Assembly: GCA_025084515.1 (NCBI GenBank)
Contig: JAJAGP010000275.1
Location: 444,001 to 508,000 of the forward strand
DNA: 64,000 nt
Direction: 5' to 3'
Source: Ancistrus triradiatus
Taxonomy: Eukaryota; Chordata; Actinopteri; Siluriformes; Loricariidae
The position numbers and the translations under genes are program-made. Of this stretch, positions 44,601 through 55,779 are shown piece after piece. Under the pieces are notes generated by a model. The model saw nothing but the letters and a program-made list of their open reading frames with translations. It was not told the origin of the DNA and did no database searches. The first letter of the stretch is position 1. Every line of letters begins with the position of its first letter.

Positions 44601-47527
44601 TTCAGAGCTGCTTTATTGGCTTGACAAATATTCACATTTATATTGCCAAAGCTGGGATCATCCTTAGACATAAGAACAGTAATAATCTTATTATAATACT
44701 TTAGCCAAATGGATCTAAATTGAAGTCATGGATAACTCTACAGGTAAATCTGAAGATGATGAGTGTTAATAATGATTATAGATTATATCCTGACTTCCAT
44801 TTTTTTTCTTTTTTTTTTGCATGTTTGTCACACAAGTGTTTCCAAACCAATTTAAATATTAGTTAAAGACAACACAAGTAAACACAAAATGTAGTTTTTA
44901 AATGAAGGTTTTTATTATGAAGGGAGAAAAAACTCCAAACCTACATGGCCCTGTGTGAAAAAGTGATTGCCCCCCTTGTTAAAACATAACTATGGTTTAT
45001 CACACCTGAGGTCACTGTCTCTAGCCACACCCAGAACTGATTATTGCCACCCCTGTTCTCAATCAGGACATCACTTAAATAGGACCTGCCTGACAAAGAG
45101 AAGTTCACCAAAAGATCCTTAAAGCTACACATCGTGCCGAGATCCAAAGAAATTCAGAAACAATTGAGAAAGAAAGTGATTGAGCTCTATCAGTCTGGAA
45201 AGGCTTATAAAGCCATTTCTAAAGCTTTGGGACTCCAGCAAACCACAGTGAGAGCCATTATCCACAAATGGTGAAGACATGGAACAGTGGTGAACCTTCC
45301 CAGGAGTGGCCGACCGACCAAAATTACCCCAGAGCACAGCAACGACTCATCCAAGAGGTCACAGAAGACCCCACAACAACATCCAAAGAACTGCAGGCCT
45401 CACTTGGCTCAGTTAAGGTCAGTGTTCATGCCTCCACCATAAGAAAGACACTAGGCAAAAATGGTCTGCATGGCAGAGTTCCGAGACGAAAACCACTGCT
45501 GAGCAAAAAGAACATTAAAGCTCATCTCAATTTCTCCAGAATACATCTTGATGATCCCCAAGACTTTTGGGAAAACATTCTGTGGACTGACGAGACAGAA
45601 GTTGAACTCTTTGGAAGGTGTGTGTCCCATTACATCTGCTGTAAAAGTAACACAGCATTTCAGAAAAAGAACATTATAGCAGCAGTAACATATGGTGGCG
45701 GTAGTGTGATGGTCTGGGGCTGTTTGCTGCTTCAGGACCTGGAAGACTTGCAGTGATAAATGGAATTACCATCACCATCTGTTCATGACCTCAAGCTGAA
45801 ACGAACTTGGGTTCTGCAGCAGGACAATGATCAAAAACACACCAGCAAGTCCATCTCTGAATGGCTGAAGAAAAACAAAATGAAGACTTTGGAGTGGCCT
45901 AGTCAGAGTCCTGAGCTGAATCTTATTGAGATGCTGTGGCATGACCTTGAAAAGGCCATTCATGCTCGAAAAACCCTCCAGTGTGGCTGAATTACAACAA
46001 TTCTGCAATGATGAGTGACCAGAATTCCTCCACAACGCTGTAAAAGGCTCACTGCAAGTTATCACAAACGTGGCCCAACCAGTTATTAGATGTAGGGGGC
46101 AATTACTTTTTCATACAGGGTTTTGATTTTTTCCTCCCTTAATAATAAACACCTTCATTTAAAAACACATTTTGTGTTTACTTGTGTTGTCTTTGACTAA
46201 TATTTAAATTGGTTTGATGTTCCGAAACACTTAAGTGTGACAAACATGGAAAAAAATAGGAAATTAGGAAAGGGGCAAAGACTTTTCCACATCACTGTAT
46301 TTAGAGATTTCTTTTCTCTCTCTCTCTGATATGAATTACTTGAGTATCGTGATCTTTTCAGGCATGCTCCTGGCCATCCTGGAGAAATGCGGTGCCATCC
46401 CGAAGATCAGCTCCCCCGAGGTGTCGGTCGGCGAGGGCACGGTGGCGGCCGGGTACCAGAACTTCATTATCTGCGTGGAGATGTTTTTTGCCGCTGTCGC
46501 TCTGCGCCACGCCTTCACCTACAAAGTCTACATGGATAAACAGCTGGATTCTCGCGGTAAGAGAGCCGATAACCCGGCACTGTGCTCCGATGGTTTGTGT
46601 TTCCTAGAATTTAACCTTAAATCTTCTCTCTCTTGTGCAATCCCCTCCTTCCTCTCGTTGTATACCCACTCCTCTTTTGTTCCTGTATTATTTGCTCTTC
46701 GGTTGCCACATCTCCGCTTTTTAAATATATTCTTTGCGCCCTTGCGCCCTTCCCTTCGTTTGGTTACCCCTCCCCTCCCCTCTCTCTTTCCTCATGCTGC
46801 AAGGCCCCGTTCTAACATATGGACCGTACGGTAGGCCACACTCTCTCCCTGTCTGATTGCTCCATGTTTTAGCTTGAAATCACTAATTATGGATGTTTGA
46901 TCACCTATTAGTCAACGTTTTATTAATAATATGAAAAGTGAAGCCTGAGAAATGACTGTTTCCCCTTCATTGATCGCCAGGCTTGTTTTCAGTTTAGTTT
47001 TTCAATTGATAAGGCTAAAATTGTTTCATTGTCGAGATTTGCACTGAGCCAGAGCCGTTGTGAAACTGAATGGATGCGCACGGTGTTTAAGCCAGTGCTC
47101 CGAGTACCGAACAAACGTCGAGAGACATTTTTCTATTGAAAGTATTCCGTGGTGCTTGAGAACCGAGGTACCACTGTATGATCGGATTTCATTTGGTTCC
47201 CTAAAAAATTTTTTAATTGCATAAGGACACTTTTGAAGCAGAGTGATTTCTTTGTAGATTTGATTGATTGATTGATTTGATTGATTTTCCCGCTCAGGCC
47301 GTTCCGCCCCCATGAAGAGCATCTCGAGCAGCCTGAAGGAAACCATTAACCCTGGAGACATCGTGCAGGACGCCATCCATAACTTCTCCCCGGCCTATCA
47401 GCAGTACACTCAGCAGTCCACTCTGGAGCAGGTGGTCAAAGGGCAGGGCATCTCGCGCAGCCACAGCTCGGGCAGCGCCCGCGACAACGAGAAAACACTC
47501 CTGCTGAGCTCCGACGACGAGTTCTAA
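41631..47527 (+). CDS. TMEM184B, 8 exons, 395 aa (404 with a 27-nt microexon)
   Basis: TMEM184B belongs to the organic-solute-transporter-alpha-like (seven-pass membrane) family; its molecular role is not settled, and mammalian work links it to endosomes and neuronal maintenance. Exons: 41631-41798, 42094-42259, 43909-43999, 44082-44157, 44231-44322, 44406-44575, 46362-46556, 47298-47527, all GT-AG with agreeing phases. Recognisable blocks: [111 protein letters not shown], and the C-terminal APMKSISSSLKETINPGD through LLLSSDDEF. Length fits the human protein (407). The N-terminal 30 residues are divergent, so the start at 41631 is the least certain part. A dead Tc1 transposon lies in the intron before exon 7. 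Confidence 0.95.
42423..42441. promoter_or_regulatory. Candidate RFX X-box in tmem184b intron 2
   Basis: The 19-bp near-palindrome has 8-base arms (cctgttgc and gcaacagg) around a 3-base centre, giving the GTTGCATAGCAAC form of an X-box. It sits in a short CpG-richer island (about 42330-42430). Function is inference. Confidence 0.4.
43050..43780. repeat. Degenerate duplicated repeat in tmem184b intron
   Basis: Two related blocks at about 43470-43560 and 43640-43750 share 'ttctctgcattttct', 'ttcggcc', 'gctgat' and 'aaaatg' steps, next to 'accgatatcgatat'-type sequence at about 43195-43225. It resembles an old DNA-transposon cluster; the family is not identified. Confidence 0.4.
44811..46301 (+). 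mobile_element. Tc1/mariner-family transposon, inactive, left end truncated
   Basis: The right terminus (46090-46301) carries the long inverted repeat ending 'gcaaagacttttccacatca' followed by ctgta. The left side (44811-44950) holds only the inner part ('gcatgtttgtcacac', 'aagacaacacaagtaaacac'); the outer ~45 bp of the left inverted repeat is missing, replaced by a T-rich tract. Internal sequence encodes transposase remnants. The element sits in the intron before exon 7 of tmem184b, in the same orientation as the host gene. Confidence 0.85.
45130..46050 (+). pseudogene. Broken Tc1-type transposase
   Basis: Fragments read KKVIELYQSGKAYKAISKAL then a stop, HASTIRKTLGKNGLHGRVPR, ILWTDETEVELFG (first catalytic Asp), YGGGSVMVWGC, LQQDNDQKHTSK (second Asp) and WPSQSPELNLIEMLWHDLE (third acidic position). 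At least two frameshifts or stops separate them, so no functional transposase can be made. Confidence 0.85.
46804..46830 (+). CDS. Candidate 27-nt in-frame cassette microexon of tmem184b
   Basis: A pyrimidine-rich stretch (ctcccctctctctttcctca) precedes 'tgcaag', then 27 nt, then a 'gtaggc' donor. Both ends are phase 1, matching the flanking exons 46362-46556 and 47298-47527, so inclusion would add nine residues (about GPVLTYGPY) at the DSRG|RSAPMKS junction without a frameshift. This is predicted only from sequence. Confidence 0.5.
47010..47180. repeat. Tigger-like MITE fragment
   Basis: One edge reads 'gagaaccgaggtaccactgta', the reverse complement of the well-known 'tacagtggtacctcggttct' terminus of pogo/Tigger-type elements in vertebrates. 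It lies in the last tmem184b intron. Confidence 0.55.
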
Positions 47528-48345
47528 ACCCCTCCGAGCGTACCGAGTCGGGAGCTGTGCTGCAGTCGCCCGCCGCTAGATCAGTTAGTCCAGTCGTTTG
47601 TGTCTTAGTATTATCATGCTTATCATCTCGTTATCGCCCCCCGGGGGAGCTCCTGCGAGTTTAGGCAGAGCCTCTGGATTATTCGGCTGTACCTGGGCCG
47701 CGATAGCCTGGTAGACATTAGCACAGGCGTCCTCGGCGCGCCCCGTATCTGGGTTAGTCCAGCAAATCATCTGTTATACAGTCTCCCCGAGGTAGGGCTG
47801 CAAGTGTAGGTGCGCTGCTCGGCCACTAGGTGTCTCCGGTGTGAGAAAGCGTGTAGGGTTTATCTCTGGAACACACCTTAGCTGTTATCGGTTCCTCCGC
47901 TTTCAGACTCGGCATGCGGGCTTTAGTGCAGGAGTGAATTTGACTTCTGTCCCAATTTACGTGCAATAGCTTCCCCTGTTTAGTATGGATATGTTATGGT
48001 ACCTGCTTTTAGCTTATTTTTTGTAGCACATATTTATCATTAATGCACTAAAGAGATCCAGCGAGGTTCGATCCCAGAGTCTTTCTACGTTCAGATTACG
48101 GACCATAAGAGAACATTAATTATTAATGGACCAGCGTACTCGTTAGGCCATCACCAGGTTCCAGTCCCGGACCCTTTGGACCCTGGCCAGGATGAACGCG
48201 GCAAAAACAAGAGCAAGCAATAGACAGGGGATCAGGAAAATGTTTTGATATTACATTTTTAATGTGCCATTTATATCTTTCCTTTAAACACAAAGCTTCT
48301 ATTTTTCCTGTGACTTGACGCTACAAAATAAATAAGACTTCAAAA
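47528..48345 (+). other. tmem184b 3'UTR
   Basis: Non-coding sequence after the stop at 47525-47527, ending with a polyadenylation signal AATAAA at 48327-48332. Confidence 0.55.
48327..48332 (+). terminator. tmem184b polyadenylation signal
   Basis: AATAAA about 800 nt downstream of the stop codon; the next kilobase has no gene. Confidence 0.5.
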
Positions 48346-49090
48346 AATCCCTAACGCTCTTTTCAACAAACGCACACACAAGTTTCTGTACAATATATAC
48401 ATTTATTTAATTAATGGCATAAAATAGACATTTTTTAATTTTTACCATAGAAAAATATACGTAATAAATACAAACATCCAGCATGTTTAGAACCAAAGAG
48501 GTGACGACAAACAAAAGTTAACCAGAATCAAACATTAATATCGAGATAGCTTCGTGTTACGTAAATCGGCGCCAAAAATAAAAAAGGGTTTGTCCTATAA
48601 ATATGCAGCACGTGGCTCCTGTAGTTAGTAAGGCTAATAGCTGACGTTTCTGTCAACCATGGGTTAACGCGATCACATCCCAGATCTCCCCTCTCACTTC
48701 CAGACAGCCTTTAGCTTTTCCTTCGTCCCTCGACTTGCTCAAGTCTTACTCTTTTAGCAGACGTCATAAATATTCCACATTTAAACATGAACACCATTAC
48801 AAACAAGCCCCCGTGCTTCATCAGCTCAAACACGGACGTACTGCCTGTACATTCCAGCACAGAGGCTTTCCGTGGCTGGGCGAGTCGCCTGACAGTTGCC
48901 TGGCTCGGGGTCGGCTTCAGAGACGCTGGTTTAAGCCTGGAGGAAGCAGTTTAGGATTAGGAGTCTGAAAAGCCGACCCGTTACACCTGTATCGGATAAT
49001 GATGCTCCGAAATAATACTCGTCTTTGTTGCAGCTTAAAATCACTGCACAGAGAGCGTTTGCATGCTTAACAATCCGATCTTAGTCTGAT

Positions 49091-49091
<1 letters not shown>

Positions 49092-49163
<72 letters not shown>

Positions 49164-49165
49164 TA
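49092..49165. repeat. AT microsatellite
   Basis: Nearly pure alternating AT for about 70 bp, a likely slippage site. Confidence 0.9.
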
Positions 49166-49875
49166 TATATACAAGTCAGATTAAGGAATCCCAGAAAGCG
49201 AGCTGGATTTTACCAGTAAGCAGATTTCTTAAAGCACTCCGATTTCTACAGGGTTTCTCAGCTCTGAGAGAGTAACATGGTTGCCAGATGCGCTTTTTCT
49301 AAGAGGTTCTTTCCATAGACCCTGGGTTGGGTTCACGAAAGTTTGCTTAAGAAAAAAACTTGAAGGTTCTTTAGGTAAATGCTCATGATGAAAAGAAGCT
49401 CATAATGTTCTTAAATGCAATTCTCGAATATTGTCTTAGGCCTAAGACGAGTGCGAGGTTATCAAGTTTAAGAAAATGTTTGAGAACGTAACGTTTTCTA
49501 GAATACCACTTGTTAGAACTGTTCTTAAGAAAGGAGACCATTCTTAAGGTGTTATTTGAAGAATAACTTTTTCTTAAGAATGAAGCTATGAAAAACAAGA
49601 TTTTCTTGCTTAAAACACCTTTTTTGAAAAACCTGCGAAGGTTCTTAAGTGTCTTGCGTAGGCTACGTTTCATTTTACAGCTTATATGGCATGAATTTGT
49701 ATTTTCTGTTATCTACTTGGAATTAATCCAGTCAGAGGAGAAACATAAAACAAAAATCCTCCTTGGAAAATATTGGCCTTATTGTCACTAACTAAACTTT
49801 AAAGATTGGTAAATTTTGATGCTTACTGTGTCAGCTTACAAAGCCTAATACGAGTGCATCTATCGTAAGGTTAAC

Positions 49876-49923
<48 letters not shown>

Positions 49924-50789
49924 TATATACATCACACACCTATCTATCTATCTATCTATCTATAGATAGATAGGTTGTTTTTTTTTTTTTTTTATACTTG
50001 CGGAATCTGGCAACCCAGGAATTAAATGCAACTCTTTGGAGCTTGAGAAAAGAATTTCATAGCATTGAAGTTAGTTTGTCACATCCTTCTGTGAGATTAT
50101 TGGCTGGTTACAAAGTTAAAATGAAAAGAAATCGGATTATTGCGATCGCTGCCTTGTGTTATTAAAAACTGGATTTTCTGCAGTTATCGGACGCATGTAA
50201 ACGCACTGTGTCCAGTTCCCGGATCCCATCCCAGATTTCCTCACACCATCACACGCCCCCGCCGTCCCCCTCTCATCCAGTCACCAATGAATTGATTCCT
50301 CACACCTGTCCCGCATTTCCTCAGTCACATGCTTGGCCTATTTATGCCTCGAAGCCGTTGGGTCGAAACCACGCACTTTCTGAGTTCTTGAGTCTGTTAA
50401 AATAATCTCGGTGGGCTCAACTAGTGACGCACAAATTCTCCTAAACAAGCAAGCGTTTACGTTTATCCGACCGAGCATCATTTCCGCTCACTCCCTGATA
50501 CAGGTGTGGAAAAAAACATACCGCTCAGACGTGAGAATCTTCCCAATGCAGTACTCATTAGTTACTTTCATCTTAAATGCACACAATCTCTCCATGAGGC
50601 GCTCTTTCAACGTACAGGAATGCATCGAGCTTCGCATCGTCCCGTGAATCGGCCGATTAATGGTTGAATAGTGAGAAGTATAATCCAGCAACGTTTGCCG
50701 ACCTGGTACAAGTCGGTAGTCGGAGATAGTTCATGGAAACGAGCACAGGTCCGCTGCTACGACCATAAAGTAAACGTAGCACTTATTAA

Positions 50790-51160
50790 TACAGTCAAAC
50801 CCCGCCCCGGATAAAGAACGTTCAGATATGGGAGCTCTGCATCCATTATTTATGATGGGACTATCCCCGCCTCATTCGGATTTCTCTCTCATCTTTAAAA
50901 AATTAAACGTTAATAAGGATTAACCTAATGGCAGAGCCCTCGGCTGTTCTAAACACTAAACACTTCTTGTTTATATTATTAGACATCTCCGTTCTCTGTC
51001 CAGTTTAGTTTCTGCTAAATGTCTGTTCCTGTAAATGTGAATGCCGATCTTTTGAAACCTGAAACGACGCTTTATACTCGCAGGAAGAACGTGGAAGGTG
51101 CAGGTGGAGGCAAACAACTTCCATTTTCAGATTCGTTCCTTATAGCGGGGTTTGACTGTA
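50790..51160. mobile_element. 371-bp MITE with 'tacagtcaaaccccgc' inverted ends
   Basis: The left end 'tacagtcaaaccccgc' (from 50790) is the exact reverse complement of the right end 'gcggggtttgactgta' (to 51160). Ends starting TA..CAG fit Tc1/mariner superfamily (pogo-like) elements with a TA target. There is no internal transposase. Confidence 0.8.
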
Positions 51161-51639
51161 TCATTAAACTGAAGTCAATGTACCAGTCCTTATGAATTTA
51201 CAGTTTATCCAAGACCAGTTAAACATTTCACTCAGACACGCCGGGGCCCTTACATATCAAAGCCGCGTACGATCAGATCTGTACGACAGTTTGAGATTGG
51301 AGCGCAGTTTAACAGATCACTTCTGTTTAAGAAAAGGGTAATAAATTAGAAAATAAGTACAGGACGGGTCACTCACATCTCTGGGTGAAGTATCAAGATC
51401 AAGTGCTTACAGAAAGAATAAACAAATAGTAATAAAAAAATGCACCTAGAGCAGAACCTCGGAATACGAACGCTTTGAACAACCGATTTGAACAAATTCT
51501 AACAAAAACCCTGACATTGAACATCCACGGTTCCACTCTATAATCGTCCTTACTAGAACGCTCTAAATGTGATCGGGTAGAAATAAAGGCCGGTCGCACC
51601 CAGTCAATTTTCTAGCCCAAAACTGTGCCGTCCGACTCG

Positions 51640-52107
51640 AGGCCTATTCACACCGAGTGCGATTTTTAACGCAGTGTTTCTCTCCCTGCTTTTTTTCTTT
51701 AATTTAATTTCTTCTATTAATGTATCGGGAATTTCGCCCTGTTTATCACTTCTTACAAAAACAAAGACACGAGCGAGGATCAGTGCAGGAAGCTTTTCAT
51801 AGTTTTTTTTTTTTTCTTAGATAAATAATAAACGGTTACATCCAGTCCCTGTGAGCTTTATCTGCATCATTCTCCAGCCTTCAGCTCTGTTCCACCAGAT
51901 ATTTTCTTTAATAACCATGTTTTAGAGGCCTGTAAGCTCTTCTGAGCTGTACTGCCCCACAACCGAGCTCTGATTGGTCAGCCTGATTTTAATGGCGAAT
52001 ATTAAAACAGGCTCCGATTAAAGGTGTTGCGCAGCATCGAGTGCGTCCGTTTTGGACATTTGCCGTTTTTTCGCACGTACAAATCTGACCCGGTGTGAAA
52101 AGGCCTT
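51640..52107. mobile_element. ~470-bp MITE with 'aggcc..ttcacaccg' inverted ends
   Basis: The left end 'aggcctattcacaccgagtg' and the right end, reverse-complemented, 'aaggccttttcacaccgggt' form an imperfect terminal inverted repeat. The 'ttcacaccgggtgcga' type end is typical of non-autonomous hAT-like elements in fish. It lies 300 bp downstream of the maff stop codon. Confidence 0.65.
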
Positions 52108-52410
52108 TAGACTTTAGGCTGCTCCTTTGTCCCCTGACCAGAACAAAAGGACAAAAGGGGTTGAAATATTTCAAAACAATGCCTGTAGCGCGGTGTGTTG
52201 GGCGTGACAAATGGCAAATAGGGGTGTGTCTTTTGCAAATTGTATGCAAATCTGAGCAACTTTCGTGAATCGGATGCGAAGCGTTTCCCAAATCTGTGTT
52301 TGCTTTGATGAGTAAGGGCCGGCGTACGAGGTAACGTGCTCAGAGACGCTCCTTCGATGGTCCACGTGTGTGTGTTGTGTTTTTTGCGGACGTTTTTGTG
52401 CGTAGCACCC

Positions 52411-53552
52411 CTAGGACGCCTCCTGCTCCCGGGGGCCGTGGCCTTGCTGCGGGCTCTTCACTATGGTGATGACGGAGGCCGTGTTGAGGCGCGGCGCCGC
52501 CGCCAGGATGCTGCCCCCCGCCGACTCGAGGCCGCGGGCGAAGCGCTGCAGGGCGGCCAAGCGCGCCCCGAGCCCCTCCAGCTCGCGCCGCATGCCCGCG
52601 TTCTCGGCGCCGAGCCTCTCCACCTCGCGCTGGAGCTCCTTCTTCTGCTGCTCGAGGGCCTCACGCTGGGACACCCGCTTCACCCTGCAGCTGGCCGCGT
52701 AGCCGCGGTTCTTGAGCGTGCGCCGCCGCTGCTTGAGCTTCTGGATCTCCTCTCGGGACAGGCCGCGCAGGTGCAGGTTCAGCTCGCGCACCGACAGGGA
52801 CATGAGCTCGCTGTCCGACAGCACCGGCACGTTCTCGCCGCACTCGCGCTTCACCTGTGCCAAACAAACCTCATAAGTAATCCGAAGTCGTCGTCCATAC
52901 AGCATCTGATCCAGAAATCTGGATTTTATCTCAGTAATGGGATTTCTCTCATTGAGCACACAGCCATCCCAGAAAGTGGTTGCCAGGTCCTCTTGTTTAA
53001 AAAAATTTAGGCTTAATTTCTAGAAAGTCGCTTACAGATATTGGTAACCTAACTGCAGTTTTCAGGTTTACAGGGCTTTAAGTCTACAGGCGCTCCCCGA
53101 CTTACGATCGGGTTATGTTCCAAAAAAACAATGATAAGTTGAATGTATCATGAATGGAAGAGTTCAGATATACTGCACCAAACTGTGAATTTGAATTTGC
53201 ATTTTTTGAATAATGTACTGAAAGCAAAAACCACAACTGTTAGTCCCTTGGTATGTGTGGGATCTGGCAATCCTGAAATTACACAACAGCAATGGAAGAC
53301 TCTAGAGAAATTTAAATAAAATAAGTAATGACTTAATAATAATAATGAAAATAATACAACAACAACAGGTTTGATGTTCTGTGAGATTTCGTCCGGTTGC
53401 AAAGGAGAAAGTTCGATCACAGTCGTGTAAACCCGGAGCGTTCCGCTAACCTTCCGCATTATTAAGTGCATGTAAACACAAAGCGCTCACGGAACATGAA
53501 CGTGCACGGTCCTTACCTGGAGGGCTTTGCTGGCTCTGCTGTCTGATGTCAT
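52411..53552 (-). CDS. MafF small bZIP transcription factor, 2 coding exons, 159 aa
   Basis: Small Maf proteins lack a transactivation domain; they homodimerise or pair with CNC factors such as NRF2 on antioxidant/Maf response elements. Coding exons on the minus strand: 53552-53517 (12 residues, MTSDSRASKALQ) and 52854-52411. Exon 53571-53517 includes 19 nt of 5'UTR. The second exon encodes the extended homology region (LSDSELMSLSVRELNLHLRG), the basic region (RRRTLKNRGYAASCRVKR) and a leucine zipper rich in E/L/R, then the conserved ASVITIVKSP tail. The tail and length (human MAFF 164) plus synteny with tmem184b and csnk1e favour MAFF over MAFG or MAFK. Confidence 0.92.
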
Positions 53553-53995
53553 GTTGGAGTCCGTCTGACGCCTAAACGACAAAGAAACATTAGGCTGTAG
53601 TTCGTGGGGAGTCCACTAGGGGCATGCCCAGCCAAGCATAGGATCTTATCTCCAAACCACAGAAGCTGTTAATCTCACTTTCATTGTTGTGTCCCAAATG
53701 GTCCCTTAATCACTATTCCATGCACCCTACGTACTATAGAGCGCCTGTCATGCCTCATAAGGCTTTGCTCATTACTGTTTGATCACTTGTAAGGCTACGT
53801 ACTTTGTTATAACACTCTGAATTTTGTGTCACTCCCACGTGAAGATCCTAATATATACAGGACACGGATATACGAGTCCACTCCACAGGTACTGGCACCC
53901 CAAAATTCCAACCTTTACCTGAAGCAGATTGGTCTGAGAAAGTTCCTCAAAGGATCTATCCACTTTCAAGCACTAATCCATGACTTCACAGGAGG

Positions 53996-53999
<4 letters not shown>

Positions 54000-54044
<45 letters not shown>

Positions 54045-54054
54045 TACACACCCC
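54000..54054. repeat. GT-TA-CA compound inverted microsatellite
   Basis: GT repeat, TA repeat and CA repeat run together, so the tract is largely self-complementary. It lies upstream of maff exon 2, in its intron. Confidence 0.7.
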
Positions 54055-54228
54055 AGGGAAGTCATGTATGTAAGGTGACATTCTCTTTATACAACATGGG
54101 GACAGACGAGACAGCATGCAGTTCAAGTACAAGAAGAGCATGCCGGCTTTTGTACGTTTATAAAATCTAAAGTTCAAATCAACCGGAACTGTGACAAACT
54201 TGCCTGGATGAGGTTTATCTGACCGCCT

Positions 54229-54328
54229 NNNNNNNNNNNNNNNNNNNNNNNNNNNNNNNNNNNNNNNNNNNNNNNNNNNNNNNNNNNNNNNNNNNNNNNN
54301 NNNNNNNNNNNNNNNNNNNNNNNNNNNN
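54229..54328. other. Assembly gap of 100 N
   Basis: Exactly 100 unknown bases, the usual placeholder for a gap of unknown size. The left flank matches the repeat at about 58085-58130, and the gap lies in the maff intron. Confidence 0.98.
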
Positions 54329-54499
54329 GCATTTAAAAGGAAAAAAAATCAATCTGTTTATTTAAGTTTGTGGAATTAAACTTTTGGCTGAAACAAGCTT
54401 CATCATGCAGGCTGAGCAGAATATCTGCTGATGTAAGCACCAGTGTAAATATACATCAGGAGTCACTTTAAATATTGTTAAAAGGTTTTACATTTACAG

Positions 54500-54660
54500 T
54501 CCGATGTATTTCTATAGCACTTTTTACGATGGAGATTCGCCTCAAAACAGATTTACAATTTTTTATTATTTTCCCAAATTGAGCAAGCCTAGGGTGACAG
54601 CGGCAAGGGAAAAATCCCTCAACGTTACAAGGAAGAAACCTCGTCAGGACCAAGACTCAA
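54500..54660 (+). repeat. Dispersed repeat family copy A
   Basis: 'atttctatagcacttttta', 'gcaagcctagggtgacagcg', 'ggaagaaacctc' define the family. A similar copy in the same orientation is at 56860-57010 and an inverted one at 62515-62700. These motifs are abundant in catfish and other otophysan genomes (from memory). Confidence 0.7.
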
Positions 54661-55514
54661 AACACAGAGCAGACCTGCTTGGGCTTTTATATATAAATAT
54701 TATACATAAGAATTAGTTATAGAATAGTTATCTAATTAATTTTACTTAAGTTTATAATAATCGTTTTACTAAACAAGATGAGAATTAACAGTGTGTGGTT
54801 TAAAAATATAAGCATTCAAATAAAATATGTAGAAAAATAATATTAACATTTTCACTGACTTTTATTTATTTAAAAAAAAATAGGTGAATGTTTACATAGT
54901 AAGAACAGCTTGCACTAACACTATATATATTAATAATTTGTTTGTTTTTTGTTGTCCCCACTTATTTTTAAAATAATAAGTGGGTGTTTACATAGTAATA
55001 GCAGGTTACACTAACCAAAAACAAAAGAAAAACAGGTTGACCTTACGGTCTCTCTTTTTTACTTTTTGTTTTATTTTTTGTTGTTATTTTTTGTTGTTGT
55101 TTTTTAGTAAATGTTTTGTTTATTGCTTGCCTTCCTCATTACGTGCCTTGTTATTTGTTTTGACGTGTTTATTATACTCCTCAATAAAATGATTAGTTAA
55201 AAAAGAAAACATAATAATAATGAAAAATATCCTTTATTTCACAAAAATTCCGTAAAAAATAAATATTAACGTTACCTTGCTGTCATTAGGAACACTTTGA
55301 ACACTTACAGTAAATCCACCCAAACGCTTATGTGTAAAAACAGAGCTGTAAGACAATAAAATCTAATTTAAAGCGAATTATTCTTATTCTAAATAATTAC
55401 AGAGCGAACTGGAACACACTCGGTGCGCGTGAGCTAGCCGTTTAGCAAGATAGCATGACTGGGCGGATAAACAGCGACCTTACTGTAAACAGATCGAGGA
55501 TTTTAAAGGTTTAC

Positions 55515-55670
55515 CTGCGATTTATCTGCTCCGATCCCACCGAATATCTGATAATCGTCGATATTCTTCACAGTTGGAATCAAATATCGAACAATAAATA
55601 AAGCTTTAGTGAAGCTAAACACCGATCCGCTCAGTCCACCGCCTTTTCCTGGAATCACTCGCTTCGTTCT
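55515..55670 (-). promoter_or_regulatory. Candidate maff noncoding first exon
   Basis: On the minus strand the sequence ends with the donor aatcgcag|gtaaacc at 55515, which would splice to the acceptor at 53572 just before the start-codon exon (gtcgtttag|gcgtcag). The 5' limit is unknown; it begins near the GT repeat. Confidence 0.5.
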
Positions 55671-55671
55671 G

Positions 55672-55778
<107 letters not shown>

Positions 55779-55779
55779 G

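Larger units (their letters stand above)
48350..52400. other. Repeat-rich spacer between tmem184b and maff; no coding gene
   Basis: It holds an AT microsatellite (about 49092-49165), a second AT run and a TATC/GATA inverted tetranucleotide tract (49882-49973), a 'ttcttaag'-rich segment (49320-49660), and two bounded MITE-like elements. The convergent 3' ends of tmem184b and maff flank it. No ORF is credible as a gene. Confidence 0.6.

Noticed and set aside
49383..49673. 96-codon Leu/Lys/Arg-rich ORF as a small peptide gene
   Set aside because: Composition comes from the repeated TTCTTAAG motif; no start context, splice sites or conservation evidence.
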